Shown here: positions 8,820-17,101 of the stretch, piece after piece
How positions within the stretch are numbered: the stretch's first letter is position 1
Layout: each line of letters starts with the position of its first letter
Assembly: GCA_947174885.1 (NCBI GenBank)
Contig: CAMWKO010000002.1
Location: forward strand, 1-64,000
Direction of reading: 5' to 3'
Length of the DNA stretch: 64,000 bases
Source: an uncultured Clostridia bacterium
GTDB taxonomy: Bacteria > Bacillota > Clostridia > Lachnospirales > Lachnospiraceae
The notes under the pieces: model-generated
What the model was told of the DNA's origin: nothing
What the model saw: only the letters and a program-made list of their open reading frames with translations
The model's database searches: none
Made by a program: the position numbers and the translations under genes

Positions 8820-8847
8820 TACAAATATATATTTTTTATAAAAGCTC

Positions 8848-8876
8848 TTGCCAAATGAGAATTTTTCTGCTAGAAT
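8848..8876 (+). promoter_or_regulatory. Sigma-A promoter for rpmB
   Basis: TTGCCA (8848-8853), a 17-base spacer and TAGAAT (8871-8876) lie about 55 bases before the rpmB ATG. It is a near-consensus arrangement. Confidence 0.75.
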
Positions 8877-8930
8877 ATCATCTGTTGTGTGGTCATAATT
8901 TTGACCAATTAGAATTAAGGAGGTGCAATT

Positions 8931-9116
8931 ATGGCTAAATGTGCAATTTGTAGCAAAGCTGCTCACTTCGGTAATGCTGTGAGCCATTCTCATAGAAGAT
9001 CAAACAAAATGTGGAAATCAAACATTAAATCTGTAAGAGTTAAGGTAAATGGTGCTGCTAAGAAAATGTATGTATGTACTTCATGTCTTAAGTCAGGATT
9101 AGTTGAAAGAGCTTAG
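8931..9116 (+). CDS. rpmB: 50S ribosomal protein L28, zinc-binding form
   Basis: 61 residues, normal length. MAKCAICSKAAHFGN at the start and YVCTSCLKSGL at the end give the two CxxC pairs of the zinc-containing L28 type. The central SHSHRRSNKMWKSNIKSV is the family signature. AAGGAGG lies eight bases before the ATG. It is one of only two plus-strand genes, standing alone between its own promoter and terminator, divergent from yloU. Confidence 0.97.
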   Translation: MAKCAICSKAAHFGNAVSHSHRRSNKMWKSNIKSVRVKVNGAAKKMYVCTSCLKSGLVERA

Positions 9117-9131
9117 TTTAAAAATTTAAAG

Positions 9132-9167
9132 AAAGACTAGAGATTAAAATACTCTAGTCTTTTTATT
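9132..9167 (+). terminator. rpmB terminator, probably bidirectional
   Basis: An 11-bp stem AAAGACTAGAG (9132-9142) / CTCTAGTCTTT (9152-9162) has a 9-base loop and runs into TTATTT on the plus strand. Read on the minus strand, the same stem is followed by TCTTTAAATTTT, so it can also end the metH-ykgJ operon that converges here. Confidence 0.85.
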
Positions 9168-9172
9168 TATGG

Positions 9173-9205
9173 CAATAGAAAACTCGCAAAGCGTGTTTTC
9201 TATTG
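9173..9205. repeat. Nested palindrome after the ykgJ-type gene
   Basis: The outer stem CAATAGAAAAC / GTTTTCTATTG has 11 bp; the inner stem CGC-aaa-GCG is separated by single T bulges. There is no U-tract on either strand. It lies between the stop of the minus-strand gene and the convergent rpmB terminator. The design resembles the palindromes at 6294-6492 but the sequence is unrelated. Confidence 0.5.
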
Positions 9206-9218
9206 TTTAGTATATGCT

Positions 9219-9677
9219 TTATTTTATCAATATATACTCATCATTATATTCTTTTATAATGTCCTTTTCTCCTGCATGCTTCATTATTTCTTCATAAAGT
9301 CCGCTATCCAGCAATTCATTAATCTTTGTAATGTCCTTTTCTCCAAGTCCTTTACATATAGGTGCCAAAGCAATTACAAGTCTGCCGTTCTTTTTCATTA
9401 GTCTAAGAGGCCATATTTTACAATCAAACGGCTTGTCTGCTTCAGATAAAGTACAGCCCGTATTTTCATTAAGATACGGACATAGCTTTATCTCTGCATC
9501 ATCCTTAAATTCAAATTTTAATGTATGACTATTATATCCATATTTCTTGAACCAATTCTCGTTATAGTCAAAATCTGTCTTTGTAAATACAGGTGTTTCC
9601 CATGCATCCGATTGTACAAATGAACAGCATAGTCTGCACTTAGCACAGGTACTCTTATCTAAAATTTTTTTAAGCAT
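9219..9677 (-). CDS. YkgJ-type cysteine cluster protein
   Basis: 152 residues. The cysteine pattern CAKCRLCCSF at the N-terminus, then CPYL, GCTLSEADKPFDCKIWP, and a further Cys near PICKG, matches the CxxCxxCC zinc/iron-chelating domain family (PF03692). The exact role is unknown; some members are linked to metal-dependent modification. Its ATG overlaps the metH stop by one base (TAATG), so it is probably translationally coupled and is the last gene of the methionine operon. Confidence 0.8.
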   Translation of the reverse strand: MLKKILDKSTCAKCRLCCSFVQSDAWETPVFTKTDFDYNENWFKKYGYNSHTLKFEFKDDAEIKLCPYLNENTGCTLSEADKPFDCKIWPLRLMKKNGRLVIALAPICKGLGEKDITKINELLDSGLYEEIMKHAGEKDIIKEYNDEYILIK

Positions 9678-12097
9678 TAACCTATTACCTCTTTCGCAAT
9701 ATCTACAGTTTCCTTTGCATCCTTGGCATAATAATCTGCACCAATTTCCTTTGCATACTCTGCTGTAAGAACTGCACCTCCCACTACTACTTTACAATCT
9801 ACATTATTCTTGCGGAGAAGTCTTATAGTTTCCTTCATAGACACCAGTGTTGTAGTCATAAGAGCTGATAATCCTACCAGCTTTGCCTGATGCTTAATGG
9901 CAGCATCTACAACTACCTGATAGTCCACATCTTTTCCTAAATCAATAACTGTATATCCATAATTTTCAAGCAATACCTTAACAATATTTTTTCCAATATC
10001 GTGTATATCTCCCTTTACCGTACAAAGTACAATCTTACCCTTGCTAATTGGAGAATTATTACTTTCTATCATCTTGTCCTTAATGACTTCAAAACAGCTT
10101 TGGGCAACTCCTGCCGATAATATAAGCTGTGGTAAGAAGATTTTACCCTTTTCAAATAAATCACCTGTCTTGTCTAATGCAGGTATCAGTATTTCATTAA
10201 CTAAAGTCATCGATTCATAATCATCTCTATCAAGCAGCTGTTTTGTATAGCCTGCTCCCTCTGCTTTAAGACCACTGTCTATAGCGTGAAACAGCTTTGC
10301 TTTAAGTTCGCCCAACGGAGTAGATGTGTCAAATAAAACTGTATTTTCTTCTTTTTTGGAACTTCCTGAAGTGGTAGTTGTTTTTAACACTACGTCTGTA
10401 AACCTGTCAATGAATCCCATAGAATTTTTATCTATATTAGCCAAAACCTTATATGCCATAAAAGCACCTGTCATGGCAGTAATATTCGGATTAATAATAG
10501 GTAAATCAAGTCCGTTTTGTAATGCCATTGTAAGGAAAGCCTGATTTACAAGTTCTCTGTTTGGTAATCCGAAGGAAATATTTGAAACACCTAAAACGGT
10601 CTTTAAGCCCAGCTCCTCTTTAACTCTCTTAAGAGCCACTAAGGTTTCCATTACCCCATCCTGTTCCGCACTAGCTGTAAGTGTAAGACAGTCAATAAAG
10701 ACGTTTTCTTTTGGTATACCATATGATATGGCAGTTTCCATAATCTTTTTTGCTATCTCAAATCTTCCCTTGGCGGTTTTAGGTATACCACCTTCATCAA
10801 GTGCAAGACCTACTACACAGGCACCATATTTTTTAACTATAGGAAGTACTGAATGTAATGACTTTTCCTCACCGTTTACAGAATTGACAATAGGCACACC
10901 ATTATATACCCTGAGTGCAGCCTCTAATACCTCCGGTATTGTAGAATCAATCTGAAGCGGTACATCCACAACACCCTGAAGTGCCTTTACACTTCTTATC
11001 ATCATATCCTTTTCATCTATTCCCGGAAGTCCGACATTTACATCCAAAATATCAGCTCCTGCTTCAATCTGCTCAATTGCCTGATTCAGTATATAATTTA
11101 TATTATTATTCAGAAGAGCTTCCTTAAATTTCTTTTTACCTGTAGGATTAATTCTCTCACCTATAATTCTGGGTTCTGATATTGTAACCGACTGTGTCGG
11201 ACTACATACGGTTACAGGTATCATTTTCGGAATATGTTTTGCAATATTATATCCGTCTAAGGTTTCCTTTAATAATTTTATATATTCTGCCGTAGTACCG
11301 CAACAGCCACCATAGATAAACACTCCTAAATCAGCCATAGCCTTCATACTATCTGCAAATGCAAACTCATCCACATCATATGTATTTGTCATAGGGTCAG
11401 GCAATCCTGCATTAGGCTTTACTGCCAAAGGCAGGTTTGTCCACTTTTTAAGTTCGGAAATGATAGGCAGAATCTCCTTAGGTCCAAGTGAACAGTTTAC
11501 ACCTATTGCATCTGCCCCCAAAAGACTAAGTGTTCTTGCCATTGAAGAAATACTACAGCCTGTAAATGTACGATGGTTTGGCTCAAAGGTCATAGTAACT
11601 ATAACAGGTAAATCACTATTTTCCCTAACTGCCAAAAGCGCAGCCTTTACCTCAAGTAAATCTGTCTGTGTTTCAAGAACTACTAAATCTGCATCTATAC
11701 CTGCCAATATCTCCTGTTTATAAATGTCATAAGCCTCTTCAAAGGAAAGACTTCCTGTAGGTTCAAGAAGCTGTCCGATAGGTCCTAAGTCCAATGCCAC
11801 TAAGGTATCTGTTCCTTCTGTAGCTTCTTTGGCAATTTTAATACCGGCACCTATAATTTCCTCTACAGAATAGCCACCGGACTTAAGCTTATATCTGTTT
11901 GCACCAAAGGTATTTGCATAAATAATCTGTGAGCCTGCGGCAACATACTCTTTATGAATTTCCCGAATTATATCAGGCTGCTCAATATTCATAATTTCAG
12001 GAATTGCTCCAAGCCTAAGACCACGCTTTTGGAGCATTGTACCCATAGCGCCATCTAATAAAATATATTTATTATTAAATAATTCTTTAAAACCCAC
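9677..12097 (-). CDS. metH: Cobalamin-dependent methionine synthase, lacking activation domain
   Basis: About 806 residues. The domains in order are: homocysteine methyltransferase (ILLDGAMGTMLQKRG near the start, zinc ligands in GVNCSLGP and YGGCCGTT), pterin/methyl-THF binding (RIIGERINPTGKKKF, DVNVGLPGIDEKDMM), and the cobalamin cap and B12 Rossmann domain with the GDIHDIGKNIVKVLL motif whose His ligates cobalt. The C-terminal AdoMet activation domain of the long MetH is absent here and is supplied by the gene just upstream. I prefer the GTG at 12097 because GAGGTGA lies just upstream; an in-frame GTG at 12124 is also possible. Confidence 0.93.
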   Translation of the reverse strand: MGFKELFNNKYILLDGAMGTMLQKRGLRLGAIPEIMNIEQPDIIREIHKEYVAAGSQIIYANTFGANRYKLKSGGYSVEEIIGAGIKIAKEATEGTDTLVALDLGPIGQLLEPTGSLSFEEAYDIYKQEILAGIDADLVVLETQTDLLEVKAALLAVRENSDLPVIVTMTFEPNHRTFTGCSISSMARTLSLLGADAIGVNCSLGPKEILPIISELKKWTNLPLAVKPNAGLPDPMTNTYDVDEFAFADSMKAMADLGVFIYGGCCGTTAEYIKLLKETLDGYNIAKHIPKMIPVTVCSPTQSVTISEPRIIGERINPTGKKKFKEALLNNNINYILNQAIEQIEAGADILDVNVGLPGIDEKDMMIRSVKALQGVVDVPLQIDSTIPEVLEAALRVYNGVPIVNSVNGEEKSLHSVLPIVKKYGACVVGLALDEGGIPKTAKGRFEIAKKIMETAISYGIPKENVFIDCLTLTASAEQDGVMETLVALKRVKEELGLKTVLGVSNISFGLPNRELVNQAFLTMALQNGLDLPIINPNITAMTGAFMAYKVLANIDKNSMGFIDRFTDVVLKTTTTSGSSKKEENTVLFDTSTPLGELKAKLFHAIDSGLKAEGAGYTKQLLDRDDYESMTLVNEILIPALDKTGDLFEKGKIFLPQLILSAGVAQSCFEVIKDKMIESNNSPISKGKIVLCTVKGDIHDIGKNIVKVLLENYGYTVIDLGKDVDYQVVVDAAIKHQAKLVGLSALMTTTLVSMKETIRLLRKNNVDCKVVVGGAVLTAEYAKEIGADYYAKDAKETVDIAKEVIG

Positions 12098-12767
12098 AAC
12101 GGTCACCTCGTTTTCTGAATTCACATCTGCCCTGCATATTACATACGCTACAGCTTCTTTTTCTCTGTATTATTTCTTCGTCACTTACTCCCATAATACA
12201 AATTACGGATTTTCTGGGAGAAAGTGTGTAACTCTCCGTAGAACACAGTCCTATTAGTTTTTCTGCATTTAATACCTTTAAAAAATCCGGTTCCAGTTCT
12301 ATAGGTAAATCACCATAGCCTATGCCAAAACGATAGGTGAGAAATTTATCTGTATTTTCCATATGGATAATATTCTCCACCTTGTCCATAATCTGTTCAA
12401 TGGCAACACCTGCCATTGCATCAAGTATAAGTGCACTTGCCATATCTTTTAATTCAGTAATCCTTATAAGCTTATCTACAGATGCAGAAAGCGTTCCGCA
12501 TATAAGATAAACTTCATTACAGTTTTTTAAATGAAGTTTTACGGAATTGCCTGTAAGAACAATACTTGTCCCTATTACCTCTATACCTCCATCCCCCTGT
12601 ATAATAGGAAATTTTTTATATAAATATCTTGGTACAGATGTGTTTATAAGTTCATTTTCTGCCCACTTCATTAATTTTAAAACTGTATCATCAGGAGTAT
12701 TTCCTTTATATCCTAAATATCTTGCACCTTCTTCAAAGTTAAGAGCGGTGAGTTTTACCTCTTTCAT
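12087..12767 (-). CDS. Stand-alone methionine synthase activation domain
   Basis: 226 residues. It matches the MetH reactivation (AdoMet-binding) domain: ARYLGYKG near the start, ALILDAMAGVAIEQIMD in the middle and YRFGIGYGDLPIELEPDF plus LSPRKSVICIMGVSD toward the end. It should catalyse reductive remethylation of oxidised cobalamin on MetH using AdoMet. The last residues are a Cys-rich tail (SCSVCNMQGRCEF). The stop overlaps the metH start region, so the two are coupled. The arrangement is known in Clostridia; the assignment is by family, not tested. Confidence 0.88.
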   Translation of the reverse strand: MKEVKLTALNFEEGARYLGYKGNTPDDTVLKLMKWAENELINTSVPRYLYKKFPIIQGDGGIEVIGTSIVLTGNSVKLHLKNCNEVYLICGTLSASVDKLIRITELKDMASALILDAMAGVAIEQIMDKVENIIHMENTDKFLTYRFGIGYGDLPIELEPDFLKVLNAEKLIGLCSTESYTLSPRKSVICIMGVSDEEIIQRKRSCSVCNMQGRCEFRKRGDRCGF

Positions 12768-12788
12768 AAATCAAATATCCTTAATATT

Positions 12789-13661
12789 TTATAAGAATAA
12801 GTTTCTGACAGCATCATTTATTTTTTTTGCAACATACGGATTATTCATTGTATATAAATGAATACCGTCCACACCGTTTGATAACAAATCAACAATCTGG
12901 TCTATGGCATAAGCAATGCCTGCATCTCTGAGTGCTTCCGGTGCATATTCATATCTCTGTAATACCTTTACAAATTTTGAAGGCAAGGATGCACCACACA
13001 TTGTTACCATTCTTTCTATCTGTTTTTTATTTGTAACCGGCATAATACCAGCCTCTATCGGTACATTTATCCCTGCAATCCGTGCTTTCTCACAGAAATC
13101 ATAAAATTTACCATTGTCAAAAAACAGCTGTGAAATCAAATGGCCTGCACCTGCCTCCACCTTCTTTTTAAGATTACTTATGTCTGTAATAATATCAGGA
13201 GCATCCACATGCACTTCAGGATAACATGCTCCAAAAATCTCAAAATAACCTTGTGAGTGTTCATTAATATAATTAATCAAATCAGAGGCGTGTGCAAAAT
13301 CATTTTTTCTTTCTATATCAGGAACAATATCTCCTCTTAGAGCAAGTATATTTTTAATTCCATGCTTTTTAAGATTTGTAAGTTCGGCATCCACCTCTGC
13401 CTTTGAAGAATTTACACAGGTTAAATGAGCCACAGGAATAATATTATATTTATCCTTAATAATTGAAGCTATTTCACATGTTTTGCTATTTCCTGCCTCT
13501 CTGCCGCCTGCTCCATAAGTAACACTTATAAAATCAGGATTTAAATCCTTTAACTCCTCCAGTGTTTTATAAATTGTTTCTATATTACTATCCTTTTTAG
13601 GTGGAAACACCTCAAAAGAAAATAGTTGTTTATCTTTTTCCTTATTATTAGAAAAATCCAT
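12789..13661 (-). CDS. metF: Methylenetetrahydrofolate reductase
   Basis: 290 residues, normal for bacterial MetF. It has FEVFPPKKDSNIET at the start, SVTYGAGGREAGNSK, HLTCVNSS, LALRGD and GAGHLISQLFFD. It reduces 5,10-methylene-THF to the 5-methyl-THF used by MetH two genes downstream. TAAGGAG precedes the ATG; the TAA within it is the stop of the 47-residue upstream peptide, so initiation is close-coupled. Confidence 0.95.
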   Translation of the reverse strand: MDFSNNKEKDKQLFSFEVFPPKKDSNIETIYKTLEELKDLNPDFISVTYGAGGREAGNSKTCEIASIIKDKYNIIPVAHLTCVNSSKAEVDAELTNLKKHGIKNILALRGDIVPDIERKNDFAHASDLINYINEHSQGYFEIFGACYPEVHVDAPDIITDISNLKKKVEAGAGHLISQLFFDNGKFYDFCEKARIAGINVPIEAGIMPVTNKKQIERMVTMCGASLPSKFVKVLQRYEYAPEALRDAGIAYAIDQIVDLLSNGVDGIHLYTMNNPYVAKKINDAVRNLFL

Positions 13662-13672
13662 TGTGTATCTCC

Positions 13673-13816
13673 TTAATTACATGATGAAAACAAGTTATAA
13701 CCAATTATTATCATAAGTACCAAAGTACATATCAATATAAAGCCTGGCTCCAAATATATTCCTATAGTTATACCAATTCCAAGCCAGAATAATATAAAAC
13801 CGCAAATTTTTCTCAT
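13673..13816 (-). CDS. Small membrane protein, 47 residues
   Basis: MRKICGFILFWLGIGIT opens a very hydrophobic peptide with two possible membrane stretches (residues about 5-20 and 25-41) split by YLEPG, ending in NLFSSCN. An AGAGG site lies eight bases ahead of the ATG. Its stop lies 11 bases before metF. Similar short proteins starting MRKICG are, to my recollection, common in Clostridia without known function. The strong ribosome site, lack of overlap and operon position support a real gene. Confidence 0.7.
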   Translation of the reverse strand: MRKICGFILFWLGIGITIGIYLEPGFILICTLVLMIIIGYNLFSSCN

Positions 13817-13864
13817 AACAATACCTCTTTCTTTATATTATATGAGAGATTGCGTTTTTTCTTA

Positions 13865-14236
13865 CTAATTATTTAAATCTGTAACTGAGTTTATAATTTC
13901 CTCATCAGATAATTCTTCTTTACTATCCTTTTTGAAGAATTTGTTGATAATGTCAGGTACCATATCAAGTATTCTTGAAAGACTATCCTGATTTTTAATA
14001 TTTACAATCTTACTTGAACCGTTATTTATAACTAATACTGCTGAAGGTGTCATCTTACCACCCATTCCACCAACATTATTACCGGTTCCCATTCCGAAAG
14101 AAACATCTACAAGCGGTAAAATAATAGTATCACCGATATGAACTGCATCACCTACTACCGTCTTTGTAGTAATGAATCCGGACATTCCCTCAAATAGTGC
14201 ATTTACATTTGAACCAAAATTTTTGTTATCTGCCAT
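13865..14236 (-). CDS. ytfJ: GerW family sporulation protein (YtfJ)
   Basis: 123 residues. The core with TVVGDAVHIGDTIILPLVDV, GFGMG-like VSFGMGTGNN and a Gly-rich VGGMGGKMTPSAVLVI is diagnostic of YtfJ/GerW, needed for proper spore germination in Bacillus. Members also occur in non-sporulating Clostridia. It follows the DUF2953 gene by 12 bases, the same ytfI-ytfJ pair as in Bacillus. AGGAGG precedes the ATG. Confidence 0.9.
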   Translation of the reverse strand: MADNKNFGSNVNALFEGMSGFITTKTVVGDAVHIGDTIILPLVDVSFGMGTGNNVGGMGGKMTPSAVLVINNGSSKIVNIKNQDSLSRILDMVPDIINKFFKKDSKEELSDEEIINSVTDLNN

Positions 14237-14248
14237 TTTAAAATCCTC

Positions 14249-15229
14249 CTATTTCCTGACAAAATTAATAAATTCTCTAAGTCTTTTAACTTTATATAAT
14301 TTAATTGCATTTACTAATAAAATAATACCTCTGATTCTTCCGTTAAATTTAATATCCCCCTCAAATACTTTATTATCAAAATCTGCTTCTATTTTAACCT
14401 TTTTTAAGTAATTATTACAAAATAATGAAATAATCCCTAAAAGTTTACCTGTTGTATCAGGACTGCCTGTTCCGAATTTAAGCTTTCCCTTTATTTTTTT
14501 AGGAATTATATGCTTTCCTGTCTTCAAAAGCAAGTCTTTTATAATTTGTATAGCCTCTTTAGATTTTTCATCTCTTAAAAATTCAAGATATTCCTGCTTT
14601 CTTTGATTGATATTTCTTAACCTATCTACAAAATCAATAATCTTGGATCTTATATTTACTATGAAATCAATAATTTTAATAATAAAATTTAAAACCTTAT
14701 GGTAAAGCTGCTTTAATTTATTTTTAGTAACCGTATTTTCAGTAACCGTATCCTCATCAGATATATTATCATTTGATATATTATCATTTGATATATGCTC
14801 AGTTATACAATAAGTCTTGTCTGAATTGTTAATATTATCTTCTTCAACAGTTTTACTGATATTATTACTATTATCATCATCCTTTTTAATTTCTTTTGTC
14901 TTTGATATATTATCCTTTTTATGCTTTGTCTTTTTCTTTTTTTCTTTATATTCTTCGTCCTCATCAGCTTTACTTTTAATTAACTCCTTAAACAAAATTT
15001 TAAAGGAATAGCTAATATCCTTCCCTGACATATCAGCCTTTAATCTTATAAGACCCAGTAAATACTTTGCTTTAAAATGTATTTCTCTATGCTTGGTATC
15101 ATATTTTATTTTTCCGTAATATCGTACAGGCACAAATAAAATACATAGTAATACAAATAGTAAAAGTCCTAAAACAACTAAAAGCAGAATACCTATTATT
15201 TTTAGTATTATTAATAATATATGTATCAA
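14249..15229 (-). CDS. DUF2953 membrane protein (YtfI-like)
   Basis: 326 residues. An N-terminal transmembrane helix (about 2-32, ending LFVPVRYYGKIKYD) precedes the DUF2953 fold. A long Lys/Asp/Asn/Ser-rich insert at about 95-165 contains a short NISNDNIS repeat. The C-terminal part has KFGTGSPDTTGKLLGI and DFDNKVFEGDIKFNGRIRG, the most conserved family blocks. It starts with TTG at 15229 behind AGAGG. It pairs with ytfJ and may be spore-related by association; the function is unknown. Confidence 0.82.
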   Translation of the reverse strand: MIHILLIILKIIGILLLVVLGLLLFVLLCILFVPVRYYGKIKYDTKHREIHFKAKYLLGLIRLKADMSGKDISYSFKILFKELIKSKADEDEEYKEKKKKTKHKKDNISKTKEIKKDDDNSNNISKTVEEDNINNSDKTYCITEHISNDNISNDNISDEDTVTENTVTKNKLKQLYHKVLNFIIKIIDFIVNIRSKIIDFVDRLRNINQRKQEYLEFLRDEKSKEAIQIIKDLLLKTGKHIIPKKIKGKLKFGTGSPDTTGKLLGIISLFCNNYLKKVKIEADFDNKVFEGDIKFNGRIRGIILLVNAIKLYKVKRLREFINFVRK

Positions 15230-15235
15230 CTTTTA

Positions 15236-15544
15236 CTACCTCTCTGCAAAATATTTTTTTGTATCAAAGCTGTTAAGCTTTTTATAGCAGTCCAATAAGA
15301 CATCTGAAACTATCTCCATAGCTTCATCTTTCCCCCTTGCAATACCTACAATGGTTATATCGTTATCAATATAGTCTTGCTTTGTAAGTATGTAAGATGG
15401 ATATATTTCCAAAATTCCGGAAGCTGTAGGCAATGTTATAATATAAACATCAAAAACATATTTTTTATTTTTTATGGCTTTAAGAATTTTGTTTTTCTTT
15501 TTTGCTGCTAATTCACCAAAAATTATATTTTTTGGAATTTTCAT
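15236..15544 (-). CDS. Hypothetical protein, 102 residues
   Basis: No recognised domain. It is basic at the N-terminus (MKIPKNIIFGELAAKKKNK), followed by alternating hydrophobic strands (YVFDVYIITLPTASGILEI, DITIVGIARGKDEAMEIV), and is soluble. GGAGGAG precedes the ATG, and it lies one base after the 465-residue gene and six bases before the DUF2953 gene, so it is a member of the same operon. Functional linkage is unproven. Confidence 0.75.
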   Translation of the reverse strand: MKIPKNIIFGELAAKKKNKILKAIKNKKYVFDVYIITLPTASGILEIYPSYILTKQDYIDNDITIVGIARGKDEAMEIVSDVLLDCYKKLNSFDTKKYFAER

Positions 15545-15545
15545 A

Positions 15546-16943
15546 TTACTCCTCCATTAGTGAATGGAAAATCTCGTAACAAGCCAGTTTTTCAGCGCTA
15601 TCACTACATTGGCTTATACTTTGTTTAATATAACTCTTAATTTCGTCTACATTATTAAAAAATATCGGCAATGATGATAATACATGTGCCATGACAGCTC
15701 TGTTTACAAGCTTTACATTTTCTTTAAAAAAGTATTCATATTCCTTCTTTAAGCTCATAAACTTATCTTCAATATATTCTGAATCTGCTATATCAGTATT
15801 GACAGCAACATCAAATTCTACAAATATACTACCTGAAACAAGCTGTCTGATAATATTCAGGGAATTGTATATTGTATCAAGTCCAAGCGAATTAATAGTA
15901 TCTTTATGAGTGTCAGCTGATATTTCTAAACTGTTAAGAACACTGCTAAAGTTTCTATAATATTCTTCCTGCTTTCCCTCTAATTCAAAGAAATAATTTT
16001 CTATTTCAATATCATCCTCCAAAGGATTCTCTGCTAAAAATCTTTTATATAACGTTTCTATAATCGTAACACAGGCATTATGCTCTTTTGGTACTTCCTT
16101 AATATAAGGATTTGATAAAACTATTACATATGCATCATTTATAACCTCTGCAAACATCATATATTTATTTACCATATTCTGAATAAATGAAGTAGCAAGC
16201 TGAAGCTTTGCAGATAAATCCCTGTATTTCTCCTCTGTAACAGTTGAAAAATCAGTATGCTTAAATTCCCTGTAAATTGACTCTATATCTTCTGAAAGTT
16301 TAAATGCTGTATCATTTATCTCAAGCATAGAGGCTGTCCTTAACATAAACAAAAAGTCATCTATACTTTGTTTTTCACTGTCCTTATAGACTGCAAGTCC
16401 GGTATGAAGAAGTTCAAAGAACTTTGACTTTGTCATCCGCACCGGAAGCTCTCTTACAGTTTCACAAATTCTGGTATTCATAACTACATTATCTTTATCT
16501 GATAAAATATATGACATAACGTAATTGGCAAAATTTTCATCTGTTTCAATTAGAATATGTCCACCATCCTTGAAATTATACTCTATTCTGTTAAGAACAT
16601 ACTCATAAATATTGAATATATCTGCAAGTGAAGTAAGCCCTTTCATAATATCTATTATTTCATCTCTAACGGCTACTACTTCTGATAAAACCTTTGTCTG
16701 TTCATCACCTATATCAGATGATAACACACCATTTTTTATAGTATCATTAAATCTGACTATAAGATTTTTTAAGATATTATCGTTTATATCACTTTCTGAT
16801 ATCATTTCATAATATGTATAATAGTTCATTGCAAGCCTTATAAAGGAATAACTGTTAAAGGTACTCATAAGACCTGTCCCAAACTTAGGTAAATTTATCT
16901 CTAAATTTTTGCCATTTATAATCTCTTTTGCTGTAAAATTCAT
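15546..16943 (-). CDS. Hypothetical soluble alpha-helical protein, 465 residues
   Basis: I do not recognise the family. There is no signal peptide or membrane segment; the protein is acidic and mostly helical, without obvious nucleotide-binding or metal motifs. GGAGG lies six bases before the ATG. It is the first gene after a near-consensus promoter (17008-17036) and so leads the operon that runs through DUF2953, ytfJ, metF and metH. The pairing with the 102-residue gene is tight (one base apart), suggesting that the two act together. Confidence 0.8.
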   Translation of the reverse strand: MNFTAKEIINGKNLEINLPKFGTGLMSTFNSYSFIRLAMNYYTYYEMISESDINDNILKNLIVRFNDTIKNGVLSSDIGDEQTKVLSEVVAVRDEIIDIMKGLTSLADIFNIYEYVLNRIEYNFKDGGHILIETDENFANYVMSYILSDKDNVVMNTRICETVRELPVRMTKSKFFELLHTGLAVYKDSEKQSIDDFLFMLRTASMLEINDTAFKLSEDIESIYREFKHTDFSTVTEEKYRDLSAKLQLATSFIQNMVNKYMMFAEVINDAYVIVLSNPYIKEVPKEHNACVTIIETLYKRFLAENPLEDDIEIENYFFELEGKQEEYYRNFSSVLNSLEISADTHKDTINSLGLDTIYNSLNIIRQLVSGSIFVEFDVAVNTDIADSEYIEDKFMSLKKEYEYFFKENVKLVNRAVMAHVLSSLPIFFNNVDEIKSYIKQSISQCSDSAEKLACYEIFHSLMEE

Positions 16944-17007
16944 TTTTTCCTCCGGCTAACATCTTACATTGTGTATAACATATCATTTTTGACAGTCGTA
17001 CTTATAC

Positions 17008-17036
17008 AGTATATCATATTAGGTTAATTAAGACAA
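17008..17036 (-). promoter_or_regulatory. Sigma-A promoter of the metF-metH operon
   Basis: On the minus strand, TTGTCT (17031-17036), 17 bases and TATACT (17008-17013) with a TG extension (TGATATACT). It sits directly behind the lysA terminator and about 65 bases before the first gene. I saw no SAM, B12 or T-box leader in the short 5' region. Confidence 0.75.
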
Positions 17037-17040
17037 ATAT

Positions 17041-17088
17041 AAAAATAGTCCAATATAAAGTGTAGAATAACCATACTCTATATCGGAC
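17041..17088 (-). terminator. lysA terminator
   Basis: A 14-bp stem (17048-17061 with 17075-17088, two G-U pairs in the RNA) with a 13-base loop is followed on the minus strand by TATTTTTATATTTG. It begins 14 bases after the lysA stop. Confidence 0.85.
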
Positions 17089-17101
17089 CATTTCGACTTT
17101 A

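Noticed and set aside
8805-8993. 62-codon minus-strand frame across the rpmB-yloU gap
   Set aside because: It covers the rpmB promoter and the 5' end of rpmB on the wrong strand; no initiation signal.
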